Shown here piece by piece: positions 11,082-20,031 of a stretch of DNA of 64,000 bases. Both the position numbers and the translations under genes were made by a program. Origin of the DNA: Viola odorata (lineage: Eukaryota > Streptophyta > Magnoliopsida > Malpighiales > Violaceae); contig OY829542.1 of NCBI GenBank assembly GCA_963691705.1, positions 54,353,002-54,417,001 on the forward strand, in the 5' to 3' direction. Each line of letters begins with the position of its first letter. The stretch's first letter is position 1. The notes beneath the pieces were generated by a model. It was not told where the DNA came from. It worked only from the letters and a program-made list of their open reading frames with translations, and ran no database searches.

Positions 11082-11545
11082 TTATATAATGAAATAGTTT
11101 GGGAAAATGATATTATTGGAGAAATAAAAGTTATTTAATATAGGACTTTGGTTCATATATCCAACGGATTGAAAAAAATACTTTGGACCACATGAGGCAA
11201 GCTATCCCAGCTTTTGTTTGATTTTGATGTCTCTCACTTATTTTATCGCGTGGATCCGGCTCCCCATCCCCTCCCTTTAGCCTCAACTAGATACATCCAG
11301 TTGAGCTGATCTCAGCCACACGTTCCCTCTAAGGGCCAATAAATGGTTGAGATTGAATTAGGACTTAATGGATTTATTTTGGCTGTTTTTAATATAAAAA
11401 GTTTCACTAATTACAACGTCACCGTTAACGTCTCGTGTCACGTTACTCTTAACTTTTTATTCGACAGAATCTTTTCTAATTAGAAAATCAATTCTAATCC
11501 AAAACCCTAAAATCACCCATTCACACTCGCTACTGTTCGAAGACC
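11082..11545. other. spacer and probable promoter of the broken FAR1-type gene
   Basis: It begins with the right copy of the LINE target duplication (11082-11093). The rest is non-coding and becomes moderately GC-rich near the ATG at 11546. No clear TATA box was identified. Confidence 0.4.
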
Positions 11546-12664
11546 ATGGACGGTTCGTTATCAACACATGATGCCAATGATTCAAGGTATAAAAAGTAAA
11601 AACAATAGAACTTCTAATTTCATGTTAATTTGAGAAAATTACTGTATTTTATGGTGCTTGCAATTTAGTTTTTTTTTTCCCCACCTTTTGGATCCTGGAA
11701 CGAGTTCTTTAATTAATTGTTAGTGTAATTTTCCAAACGGCGGCCAAACCCGTTTCATGCAATCCACCCTATTGGTCACTGTACTCCTTAAAAATAAATG
11801 GAGCATATGAAAAAGAAGCTTACTGCGCAGTCAGTATAGAATCTAATTTCACACTTGTTTTTGTAAACTGGTTGTTTTAATTAACCTGATACAATTTCAT
11901 GAGTTAAGTTGATTAATTTAACTTTTTGTGATGTAACTCCTAGTACCACGTTTGGAGTAATTAGTGTAAATTGCAAAAAATTGTCAAATTCTATTGGAAC
12001 CAGTGTAACTTGTGGATTGTATAATTTGATTTTTTTAATTGTTGTTCGTATTATTCTTTTGAAGCTTACACTGATTAGATTGTTAACAGGCGAGAAGAAA
12101 ATTTTCCACCTAATTGGATGCCTCAAATAGGTATGGAGTTTGATTCAATTGAAGATGCATGGGAAATTTGATGGTCGAAAGCAATACGTCAAAAAAAACA
12201 AGAAAGAAGGAATTATATCGTCTGCAAGATTCGTGTGCAATAAGGAAGGTTGTAGAAAGGAAGACGAACTTCCTCGAGCTGAGACAAGAACAAATCGTCC
12301 TGCACGAATTGGATTTGTGTATAACCCAGAGAATGGAAAATATAAGGCCCCGTTTACTTCGCAGAATTTTCCCGAAAATTCTCCATTTTTCTGAAAACTG
12401 ATGTGAAAAATAGAAATCGTGTTTACTTGGCCGTTTTTTCAGTTTGAAAACAAAAACGAAAATACTCTATTTGAAAAATGATGGAACAAATTTTGAAAAC
12501 GACTGAAAGTTGTTCTCTATTTTTCTAAATTTTTTTGCCTTCACTTTCTCAAACTGAAAACACGCGTTTTCAGTTTCAGTGATTAATGAATCTTTTTAAA
12601 ACCCAATTTTGCCCTCATCTCCTCACGCTGCGTTCCTTCTTCTTCTCCATCGCAACACGGTCTC

Positions 12665-12940
12665 GTGCTAGCAGTTGCCACCTCCGCCCTCCACCCTCCA
12701 CCCAGTCCTCCGCCCTTCGCGTCCCTCTCTCCGCCTAATCCCGCCTCCCCCTCTGCCGCAACTCTGAGCTCCGACGACGTGGCGAAATCGCTTGTAGGCA
12801 CCGCTGTTTACACAGTCAGCAACTCTAACAACGAGTTCGTCCTCATCTCCGAACCTGATGGAACCAAGTCCATTGCAAGAAGAACAAAATCAGCCATAGG
12901 AGCTTCTGCAACCAAAAGTCGAACATGTCGAACAAGTTGA
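12665..12940 (+). pseudogene. GC-rich coding fragment inside the PIF element, possibly TIC22-like
   Basis: A 276-bp open stretch of about 57% GC sits in an AT-rich element. It encodes a Pro/Ser-rich start (HPPPSPPPFASLSPPNPASP) and then LVGTAVYTVSNSNNEFVLIS-EPDGTKS. The latter half resembles, from memory, the region of plant TIC22 chloroplast import proteins that reads VYTVSN..NEFVL(I/V)S. The similarity stops at KSIARRTKS, after which the frame ends in a GAG/GGA run. If right, this is a host exon fragment picked up by the transposon. It has no ATG of its own and is unlikely to be expressed as a protein. Confidence 0.4.
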
Positions 12941-12942
12941 AC

Positions 12943-13028
12943 AAGAGGAGGAGGAGGAGGAGGAGGAGGAAGAGGAGGAAGAAGAAGAAGAGGAGGAAGA
13001 AGATGAACGGAGGCATAGGAGGAAGAAA
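12943..13028 (+). repeat. GGA/GAA purine microsatellite
   Basis: This is an imperfect run of GGA and GAA triplets, nearly pure purine, inside the PIF element. It creates long spurious Leu/Phe frames on the minus strand. Confidence 0.85.
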
Positions 13029-13425
13029 ATGAACAGTAACTTGTACCAAATTAATTATAATGGCACAATGGTAAATTTAGAACAAATAATTTTTTATGTC
13101 CATTTTCTACTTAATTCAATTGCTTGCATTTTAGAACAAATTGATGATCAATCTGTTGTGAAATATTTAGTCTTTAATCTCTAGATTAATTACATGCTTT
13201 CAATTTCGTAAATTGATTAATGGTTTGCTCCAATTTTATGTTTTGAATTAATTTGTCAAATTACTGTATTTTTGAAATTAAATCTTGTGTGTTGAGTAAT
13301 CAGATTTTTGGTTCGAACGGGTGGATCGACATTAATTTTACGAATATTTTGGTCGTCTCGGAATTTTGATAAACCGAAATTGACCGGACCTTGGTCGCCG
13401 GTGGCTCCGGCGACCCAAGGTCAGG

Positions 13426-13515
13426 GATGAGCAAAGCTGGTGGGCCTTTCGGGCCGAGGAAAGAAAGAAGGATGAGCAAAGGTGGTGGGCCTTTCGGGCC
13501 GAGGAAAGAAAGAAG
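13426..13515. repeat. 45-bp tandem duplication
   Basis: The unit begins GATGAGCAAAG and contains GGGCCTTTCGGGCC. It is present twice, head to tail, with one mismatch, within the PIF element. Confidence 0.85.
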
Positions 13516-14472
13516 GAAAAGGAAAAGATTTATTTAAAGCTAGATTTCCAATCTAGTTAATCATAATAATATATTAGAATATATTTACATAATAATAATA
13601 ATAATTGTGTAATGAACAATAATAAATTACAATAATAATAACAATAATATTTCTAATCTTAATAATCATAATAATAAATTATGGGCTCATCATAATAATC
13701 ATTAGAATATCATCTGTTTTTATATTTACATATTGAACAATAAGACTATTTTATACGTTTTTTATTTTCATATAGAAACATGAATTACTATATTTATATG
13801 TAATGGAATATTAGTAGATTAATGATCAATTTTAGATTTTTCAATTATAATAAGTGTCAATTTTTTCCTACAAATATATTTATTAGTTTGTTAATCTTTG
13901 CAAATAGAAGGAAATAATAACATGATTTTTTTAATGAGAAAATTCAAGTTGTTGGAACAAAATTGTTTTTGGTTTTGCAATAATTTGGAAAAGTGACGAA
14001 GTAAACAGGTTTTCCAGTTTTTCAAATCAGGAAAAGTGACGAAGTAAACGCGATTTCCAGTTTGAAAATTATATTTACAAATTTTAGAAAAACAGCAAAT
14101 TTTAGAAAAACAGCAAATTTTTAAACTGAAAATTCTGCGAAGTAAACGGGGCCTAAACTACATGGTTTTGCACCAAAGCATAATCATGTTTTGCATCTCC
14201 AAGAACTTGTTCACATGATATCATCAAAGAGAGAGATATCAAAGGCTCAAGCTATTGAGATAGATCTGGCCGATGACTCGGGAATCAAGAATAAGGCGTC
14301 TTGTGACTTGTGAATTCAGAGCACTTGGAGTGTTTTTTGGCTTTAATCAGCATAGAGAGATGGTAATTTTCGAGGCTGCACTATTGTATGGTGAAACTAA
14401 TGATTCTTTTGAATGGCTTTTCAACACATTTTTTGAGGCGCACAAAGGAAAAAAAAACCCAAGACCATTTTT

Positions 14473-14623
14473 AATGATTTATACGTTCGATTATATTATT
14501 TTAGAACAATATTTAAATAGTGACATTATCTATTTTAAATGATCAAAATTAATTTATAAACAATAGCTAAATTAAATAATTTAATTTCATATAAAAAATT
14601 GCAGCAGTGCCCAAACTACTTAG
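14473..14623 (+). mobile_element. decayed Helitron 3' end
   Basis: About 150 bases match the last 170 bases of the large Helitron at 33552-42530, with shared blocks such as TTAGAACAATATTTAAATAG and ATATAAAAAATTGC. The terminal hairpin is largely lost, and the end reads CTTAG followed by T where the large element has CTAG followed by T. The match begins right after the end of the FAR1-like coding remnant. No matching 5' end was found upstream. Confidence 0.6.
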
Positions 14624-15014
14624 TAAGTAGTAAAATACACAGACAAAAACATTTTAAAAATTATATCTATTTTCTTCCAAACTTAACTTAATGCCAGACT
14701 ATGAAGCCCAAATTAACAAAAAAAGAAGATTATTAAGACAATTTTAAAATTACATAATTGTTTTTAAAAAAAGAGTATGCATTTCTGCAAAAGCTGGAAG
14801 CATCATTTCATTGGAAAATTAAATTATTTATAAAATTGAATTTTAAAAAGCACCACAAAATAGTATGATTCATAATTCCTTGATTATAATCTTATTTGAT
14901 CCTTGTGGAATCTGCTGAATTGCCTCAGGATAGTGTGCGAAAAAGGAAAAAATAATGTGGAAAAACATACTTTGCGGGAGAAAAATAGTGAAGAGCAAAT
15001 TTAAGAAATGAAAG
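14624..15014. other. AT-rich spacer upstream of the PMEI array
   Basis: No gene or structured repeat is seen here. The sequence is about 75% AT. Confidence 0.5.
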
Positions 15015-15100
15015 GAGATCCGAGAAGAAGGGAAGAAGGGCTTGCTGCATACCATAAATTTAATCAGTGGAGAAGAAGGATTTAAAGAAATATATAAAAA
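15015..15100 (+). promoter_or_regulatory. core promoter of the two-domain PMEI gene
   Basis: A TATA box (TATATAAAAA, 15091-15100) lies about 66 bases before the ATG. The block beginning GAGATCCGAGAAGAAGG upstream of it recurs in diverged form before the second PMEI gene (18633-18722). Promoter and gene were therefore duplicated together. Confidence 0.6.
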
Positions 15101-15165
15101 CATTCCCATACTCAAGAAAATTGTTAATTATTTCATCCAAATCAAATGCAACAAATTTGATAACT

Positions 15166-16485
15166 ATGGGTTTGGCAAGAGTAGTTGTGTTTTCCTTAGT
15201 ACTTGTCCTCTTCTACGGTCTCTGCTTTAATTGCAGGGCGGTATCTGGTGATGGTTCTAGCCCGCAAGAATTCGTCAAGACGAAATGCAATCAGAACGCA
15301 GCTTCGAATTCTGATTTGTGTATCAAGGACCTGTCGCGTTATGCTGGCGATATTAAGAACAGTGAGAAGCGCTTAGCGTTGAAAGCAGTGGGAGTGAGCG
15401 AAAAGAAGGCTAAATTGATTTTTTCAGATGTGAAGAAATTTGCGAATGATAAGAAGAATCATGATAGGAAAACAATTGGAGATTTCTGCGCCAAGAAGTT
15501 AGGTCAATCTGTGCAACTGCTTGGGCAGGTGAAGGATAAAGTGAAGAATGTGGAAGAAGGTAAGGGTGGTGAGACCGATATGAAATCGGTGAAGGGTTTG
15601 CTTCAGGATGCGATAAAAGCTCAGAAATCTTGCCTTCAGTCCCTCGATGGAGATTCGGGTGGTTTGGAGAAGAAGCTTACTGATGCTGTTGATGGCATTC
15701 AGAACACATTGGGGTTGGTTAATGTCTTCTTTCAGTGTAAGAAAAAATCCTACTCGAAAGGCGAAGGCAAAGATGATGATGCTCCATCTCTGCCCAAAGG
15801 CAAAGGCGATGAGGATGTTCCATCCAAACCCAAACCAAAAGGCAAGGATGATGTTCCGGCCAAACCTAAACCGAAAGGCAATGATCATGCTCCATCTGTG
15901 CCCATACACAGAAGCAATAATGATCATGTTCCATCTCCGTCACAAGGCAAAAGCAGCAGTAGTACTAGCACAATTGACCCTCGAGCGAGTCCTTCCGATT
16001 TCATCGTAAGCAGTTGCCAGCAGCTCGCAGGTTCTGATGCTGATCTATGCATCCAAGACCTGAAACAGTATGCTAGTGCCATCAACAAAGACAGCGGCCT
16101 CCTCGCCTTGAGATCGTTGGCAGTGAGCCAAGATAGGGCTCAATCTATTGTTAATTTCTTGAGCAAGGTGAGTCAAGATCCGAATACGAAACAAATCTGC
16201 ACGACCAAGTTCAGTGATGTTGTTGAGAAACTCGGGTGGTCTGTCGACAACTGCGAGGCAATCCAGAATGGTGTAAGGGCAGAGTCTCGTATAACGAGCG
16301 TGCAAGGTTGGCTTGAAGATGCTGTAAGCGCTGAGAAAGCTTGCCATGACGTGAGTTCGGGGATGGACAGTAGCGTCAGGGACAAGATACAAGAAGCTAT
16401 TCGAGGAACCAGCATCACATTGCAACTGGTTAAGGCCTTTTTTCAATCTAAATCCGCCAACGGAGAAGATACTCCTGTCCCATGA
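15166..16485 (+). CDS. secreted protein with two PMEI/invertase-inhibitor domains
   Basis: It has 439 residues and a single exon. The ATG at 15166 is chosen because it starts a good signal peptide (MGLARVVVFSLVLVLFYGLC, cleavage near residue 25-28). Domain 1 spans about residues 32-190 with Cys 41, 52, 108 and 156. Domain 2 spans about 274-428 with Cys 284, 295, 345 and 393. The Cys pattern, the SVKGLLQDA..AQKSC and SVQGWLEDAVSAEKAC segments and the C-terminal helix (NTLGLVNVFFQ) fit the plant invertase/pectin methylesterase inhibitor fold. Ordinary family members have one domain of about 150-180 residues; two in a secreted chain without an enzyme is unusual. They are joined by a Lys/Pro/Asp-rich linker of about 70 residues with repeated KPKPKG-type units. 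The inhibited enzyme cannot be told from sequence. The first Cys pair is spaced wider (C-x10-C) than in typical PMEIs. Confidence 0.85.
   Translation: MGLARVVVFSLVLVLFYGLCFNCRAVSGDGSSPQEFVKTKCNQNAASNSDLCIKDLSRYAGDIKNSEKRLALKAVGVSEKKAKLIFSDVKKFANDKKNHDRKTIGDFCAKKLGQSVQLLGQVKDKVKNVEEGKGGETDMKSVKGLLQDAIKAQKSCLQSLDGDSGGLEKKLTDAVDGIQNTLGLVNVFFQCKKKSYSKGEGKDDDAPSLPKGKGDEDVPSKPKPKGKDDVPAKPKPKGNDHAPSVPIHRSNNDHVPSPSQGKSSSSTSTIDPRASPSDFIVSSCQQLAGSDADLCIQDLKQYASAINKDSGLLALRSLAVSQDRAQSIVNFLSKVSQDPNTKQICTTKFSDVVEKLGWSVDNCEAIQNGVRAESRITSVQGWLEDAVSAEKACHDVSSGMDSSVRDKIQEAIRGTSITLQLVKAFFQSKSANGEDTPVP
15740..15960 (+). repeat. coding repeat: Lys/Pro/Asp linker
   Basis: Imperfect repeats of about 33-36 bases encode (A/V)PS(K/L)P(K)PKGK(D/N)D between the two PMEI domains. 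The repetition also opens long meaningless frames on the other strand. Such linkers are usually flexible and basic; this one could bind acidic pectin, which is inference. Confidence 0.7.
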
Positions 16486-17079
16486 CATTTTTTTCTAATT
16501 CAAGCTTAATTAATTCAATTTTGATCTCTTCTTGAGGAGAAATTCAATTTTGCAATGTTGGGCACCAGATCAATTTTGTTTCATTCCTTTTCAGACCCAT
16601 GCATGGGAATCTAATTATTTGCAATAAACATCTTCTGTGTTTCGTTTGTTGTTGTAAGAAAGTGTAATTTGTTTAGTGATTTTGAATTAGTTACAATATA
16701 TGTATGTACTCTTTTACAAAATGATTTCTTTCCCACTAAGAAATAAAAATATCCTAATTAAGATTTCCTAAATAGAGCTCTGAAAATTCCATGATCCTTC
16801 TTATACAGTAAGGACACATTCTTATACTGCTATTCATTAACTGTTAAGGTTTGCACATAATTTTCTCCATCAAGGAGGAGGCTTCGGATCAAGGCTGCTG
16901 CACTCACTTCCTACGCCGGTAAAAATCTTGCCTCGTGTTCTTACAACCTTGTTGGAGAAGGTTTTCGATCCAAAAAACTTGCAAGTTTTATTTGATTCTG
17001 ATGTGTGGATGTCAATGAAGTTGTAAATTTACTTGATTGCAGAGGCAGAGGATTTGCGATTTAATCGATCTGAAGAGGT
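16486..17079. other. 3' UTR and spacer between PMEI copies
   Basis: The first 250 bases are probably the 3' UTR (T-rich). Near 16990-17020 a stretch containing GATGTGTGGATGTCAATG recurs before the second PMEI gene (about 18555). This supports tandem duplication of a larger unit. Confidence 0.5.
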
Positions 17080-17778
17080 ATGGCGAGACTTGTAGTTCTG
17101 CCCCTACTTGTGTCCTGTTCAGCGGCGTTTTTGTTTCATGCAGAAGAACAGCAACATCTGCTGATCAGTCCTCGAGACACAATCCAGGTCGCGAACTGGA
17201 GAGTTACAAGATTTATGCATCAGAGATCTCTCAGAATTTGCTAGTGAGATTGAAGGAGATGGGAAACGCCTAGCCATAAAAGCAGTGTCACTTACCAAAG
17301 ACTTCATCGATCCGGGCAGTCCTAACCCCTTGGGGAGATTTCATTTTCGTGAAATGCCAGCAGGCGGGAGCTGCAGATCCTGAGCAATGCCTACATGACA
17401 TGGAGTCTTACTCGGCAAGATTTGGTAGTCAGTATATGATACTCGATGACCGGAGCATGAACCAGGTAGCAATGAACACGAGTGTAATTAATTACTCGTT
17501 ACGTTTATGAAATGGGTTGTCAAAGTTGGGAGCAGCTCAGTTCATGATAGACAAGTTGCACAACAATGCGCGAGCTAATTAAGTCTCTACAGCTTCAGGA
17601 AGCAATGGACTGGGAGAAAGCTTGCGTAGTCAGTACATCCAATTTATTTGCTTACGAAGTTAAGAGTCAGTTGCTCCTTGAATACCGTCAACGCGCGTAT
17701 GTGGGAGGTGCCCATGAGCCTGCTGGCGGCAGCGCTACTCTCAAAAGGGATGTCAGAGCTCTTGATCAACCGAAATAG
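17080..17778 (+). pseudogene. degenerate PMEI-domain gene
   Basis: It begins with ATG 17080 and a signal-peptide-like MARLVVLPLLVSCSAAFLF that matches the start of the downstream gene (MAKLVFLPLLVLCC). Pieces follow in changing frames. FASEIEGDGKRLAIKAVSLT matches domain 1 of the downstream gene. PNPWGDF...CQQAGAADPEQCLHDMESYSARFGS matches the start of its second domain. Fragments of the C-terminal helix region follow. Several frameshifts and deletions have removed the rest, so no complete domain remains. Confidence 0.75.
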
Positions 17779-18632
17779 AAGTAGAATTTTTGGTGTATGT
17801 AGTATTATTGTGGATTTGGGAATTTAAAGATTTTGATTTTGATTTGGGGTTTTCATGTTTGGCAGGAGGAGGAGGAGTTCGATTTCAAGGAATACCAAGA
17901 GCCTGCCACCAAAAATAGAGAGGAGAAGATAGATACGGAGTACCACAAACGAGCACAAACTTTGTTCTCTACGGCAACGGAAGGAGCAGTAACCACCACC
18001 AATGACAGTGAGTAAGTACACTTTGTCACTTTGTTGGATTTTTGTGTTTTACTTACGCTGCTGTAATAGAATTGGATGTTTCCAAAGGTGCTTGTTAGTG
18101 CTTAGAGATTTTCCTATGCGTTTCAAATTCGAAAAATTGACAAGGTCTTCTTCTTAAATCTCCGTTTTAGTACCGTAATATACTGAAATGAGATTAATCT
18201 CGTGCCGAAAGATTAAAAAAAACACCCAATAAAGAAGAAAATAGAATGGATGTTGTCATCAGAGCAGGATACACATAAGAGTGGTTGTGTTGTTGGTGTG
18301 ACTTGTGTGACCTTTTAATGACCCAAAAAGAGGAGAACATACAATAGTTTAGTGCTTGTGTTAGGAAGCATTTGAATTATCTTCCAGTTTTGTATAGTTT
18401 ATTTTAACTTTTCAAGTAATCAAATTTTGTTAAATATTATTTATTTATTTATTTCTAAAAGAATGTTTTGTAGGCTTCTTTCTTCTGACTCCTGGTTTTG
18501 AGGACAGATTTTTGTTCTCATAATATCTGGTTCATCAAATATTCGTATGATTATGGTGTGTGGATGTCAATGGAGTGAGGAAATTAGAAAAAAGGTGGAC
18601 AAGCATGGCTTGTGATAAAAATAGAGAGGAAG
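17779..18632. other. spacer between PMEI pseudogene and gene
   Basis: This is AT-rich and non-coding apart from short remnants (about 17865-18020) that cannot be placed in a family. A stretch near 18555 repeats sequence found near 17000. Confidence 0.45.
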
Positions 18633-18722
18633 TGAAGATCCGAGGAAGAAGGCAAGGCTAGTGGCATTCCGCTCCTTAGATTTTAATCTATCCAAGAAAA
18701 GGATTTTAAAAAAGTTATAAAT
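18633..18722 (+). promoter_or_regulatory. core promoter of the three-domain PMEI gene
   Basis: A TATA-like GTTATAAATTC (18714-18724) lies about 75 bases before the ATG. It is preceded by GAAGATCCGAGGAAGAAGGC, the counterpart of the block at 15015. Confidence 0.5.
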
Positions 18723-18795
18723 TCCTGGATTGGCAATTCATCCTAGTCAAATCAATCTGATCAGACATTTGTTCTTTCAATTTACAAGAACAACT

Positions 18796-20031
18796 ATGGC
18801 AAAACTTGTATTCCTTCCCCTGCTTGTCCTGTGCTGTGTCCTTTTCGTTTCTTGCAGGGCAGCATTGGTATCTGCTGATCCGCCCGCCAACCCGAAAGAA
18901 TTCATCGAGAACCAATGCAGGTGGCGAACCGGCGTCTTAGAAGATTTATACTTCAAAGATCTATCTCCGTTTGCTAGTGAGATTAAAGGAGATCAGAAGC
19001 GTCTAGCCATAAAAGCAGTGTCGATTACCAAAGACAAGGTCAAATCAGCCGTAAAGCTCTTGAGGAAGTTGAGACATGATAAGAACACGAGTCATGAAGA
19101 AGAGAAAGTTGTTGATTACTGCATATTGAAGTTTACAGAAGATGCGGAACTAGTCGCATGGACCGAGGAAAGTCTCAAGTCCATCGGACAAGATGACAGT
19201 GACGACACTTCCTTCATCATAGGAAGCGTGAATAGCTGGCTTCGCGATTCAGAAAACAACGGAACAGGTTGTGTCCAGTCCATTTCCAAGCTGCAGGATA
19301 GAAATTTGGTTGATGCCTATCACAATCTCGAAGAAGCCGTCAATACCATTCAGTACACATGGGAATTGGTTGGTGTGTATTTCGAAACCCTCACTTCTCA
19401 TGCTCATGCTCAGCCTCCTTCTGCTGGCGCCAGCCCACCGTCCGATGACTCAGACAGTCCAGACCCCTGGGGAGACTTTACTGAGGAGAAGTGCAAAGAG
19501 GCTACGGGGGCCGGTGCTGATCAATGCAAAAATGACATCGTGTATTATATGGGAAACATTGGTAGTAGCTATGGGTTGAAAAGGGATGACCAGACCATAG
19601 GCCTCATAGCATTGAACGCGAGCAGATGGCATGTTGATTCACTCGTTTCGTATATGAACCAGACCATTAGTGATAAGAACAGGACGAGCCAAGATAAACA
19701 AGTTGCGCAAATGTGCACAGACAAGCTTGGTAAAGCTTCAGAGAAACTTAGCTCGTTGTACAAGAATGTACAGAAGATTGGATCAGGTAATAATTCTGAT
19801 GATGACTCTGCATCCAGCAGCATTAAAAGTGTGCAGGGTTGGCTTCAGGAAGCTATAGAATCTGAAAAAGATTGCGCTGATTCTGCCACCAACTTGGAAG
19901 GAGATGTAAATGGTGGCAGTGTGAAAGATGAGCTCAATAAAACTATGCAAAGCACCAAGAACGCGTTTGCATTAGTTAATTCTTATTTCCAATCACCCAA
20001 AAGCGATGCTCTGTCTCCTTCTGCTAGCTAA
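18796..20031 (+). CDS. secreted protein with two PMEI/invertase-inhibitor domains, ending at a premature stop
   Basis: It has 411 residues. The ATG at 18796 is preferred because it begins the signal peptide MAKLVFLPLLVLCCVLFVSC. Domain 1 (about residues 30-195) opens with NPKEFIENQC; domain 2 (about 225-400) opens with PDPWGDFTEEKCKEATGAGA. Both end in the PMEI-like SVxxWL..A..SExxC segment and a final helix. Domain 1 has lost the second Cys of the first pair (VLEDLYFKDL where others have a Cys), so its first disulfide cannot form. The spacer between domains is Ser/Pro/Asp-rich. The frame stops at TAA 20029-20031 in a Ser/Ala-rich spacer. The same frame then runs on, open, through a third domain to 20703. 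This is a recent nonsense change, a real shorter protein, or a readthrough case. Confidence 0.75.
   Translation: MAKLVFLPLLVLCCVLFVSCRAALVSADPPANPKEFIENQCRWRTGVLEDLYFKDLSPFASEIKGDQKRLAIKAVSITKDKVKSAVKLLRKLRHDKNTSHEEEKVVDYCILKFTEDAELVAWTEESLKSIGQDDSDDTSFIIGSVNSWLRDSENNGTGCVQSISKLQDRNLVDAYHNLEEAVNTIQYTWELVGVYFETLTSHAHAQPPSAGASPPSDDSDSPDPWGDFTEEKCKEATGAGADQCKNDIVYYMGNIGSSYGLKRDDQTIGLIALNASRWHVDSLVSYMNQTISDKNRTSQDKQVAQMCTDKLGKASEKLSSLYKNVQKIGSGNNSDDDSASSSIKSVQGWLQEAIESEKDCADSATNLEGDVNGGSVKDELNKTMQSTKNAFALVNSYFQSPKSDALSPSAS

Larger units (their letters stand above)
12346..14153. mobile_element. non-autonomous PIF/Harbinger element, 1808 bp
   Basis: Perfect 26-bp terminal inverted repeats begin GGCCCCGTTTACTTCGCAGA (12346-12371 and complement at 14128-14153). 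The flanking TAA at 12343-12345 and 14154-14156 is the 3-bp TWA target duplication of this superfamily. Subterminal sequence rich in TTTTCAG/CTGAAAA repeats continues the similarity between ends. No transposase is present. The interior carries a GC-rich open stretch (about 12600-12940), a purine run, a 45-bp tandem duplication (13426-13515) and AT-rich filler. It interrupts the FAR1 domain above. Confidence 0.9.
11546..14465 (+). pseudogene. FAR1/FHY3-related gene, truncated and interrupted
   Basis: FAR1-family proteins are transcription factors descended from Mutator-like transposases. A first exon (11546-11586, MDGSLSTHDANDSR, donor GTAT) and a second exon after TTAACAG (from 12090, PPNWMPQIGMEFDSIEDAWE) give the N-terminus. 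The FAR1 zinc-binding domain follows in another frame (RKQYVKKNKKEGIISSARF, CNKEGC, PRAETRT). A transposon splits the domain at 12346. It resumes at 14157 with the conserved HNH-type end (PKHNHVLHLQELVHMISSKR) and then a transposase-like piece (FFGFN, AALLYGETNDSFEWLFNTFFEAHKGKK). Defects: a frame change near 12160, loss of the region between FAR1 and MULE domains, a stop at about 14310, and a missing C-terminus. It is clearly dead. Confidence 0.8.

Noticed and set aside
15499..15927. 142-codon minus-strand frame with repeated FGRNI/FGWNI-like segments
   Set aside because: It is the mirror of the repeated Lys/Pro linker of the PMEI gene on the plus strand.
18730..18795. N-terminal extension of the three-domain PMEI gene
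   Set aside because: It begins with TTG rather than ATG and would bury the signal peptide that starts at the ATG at 18796.
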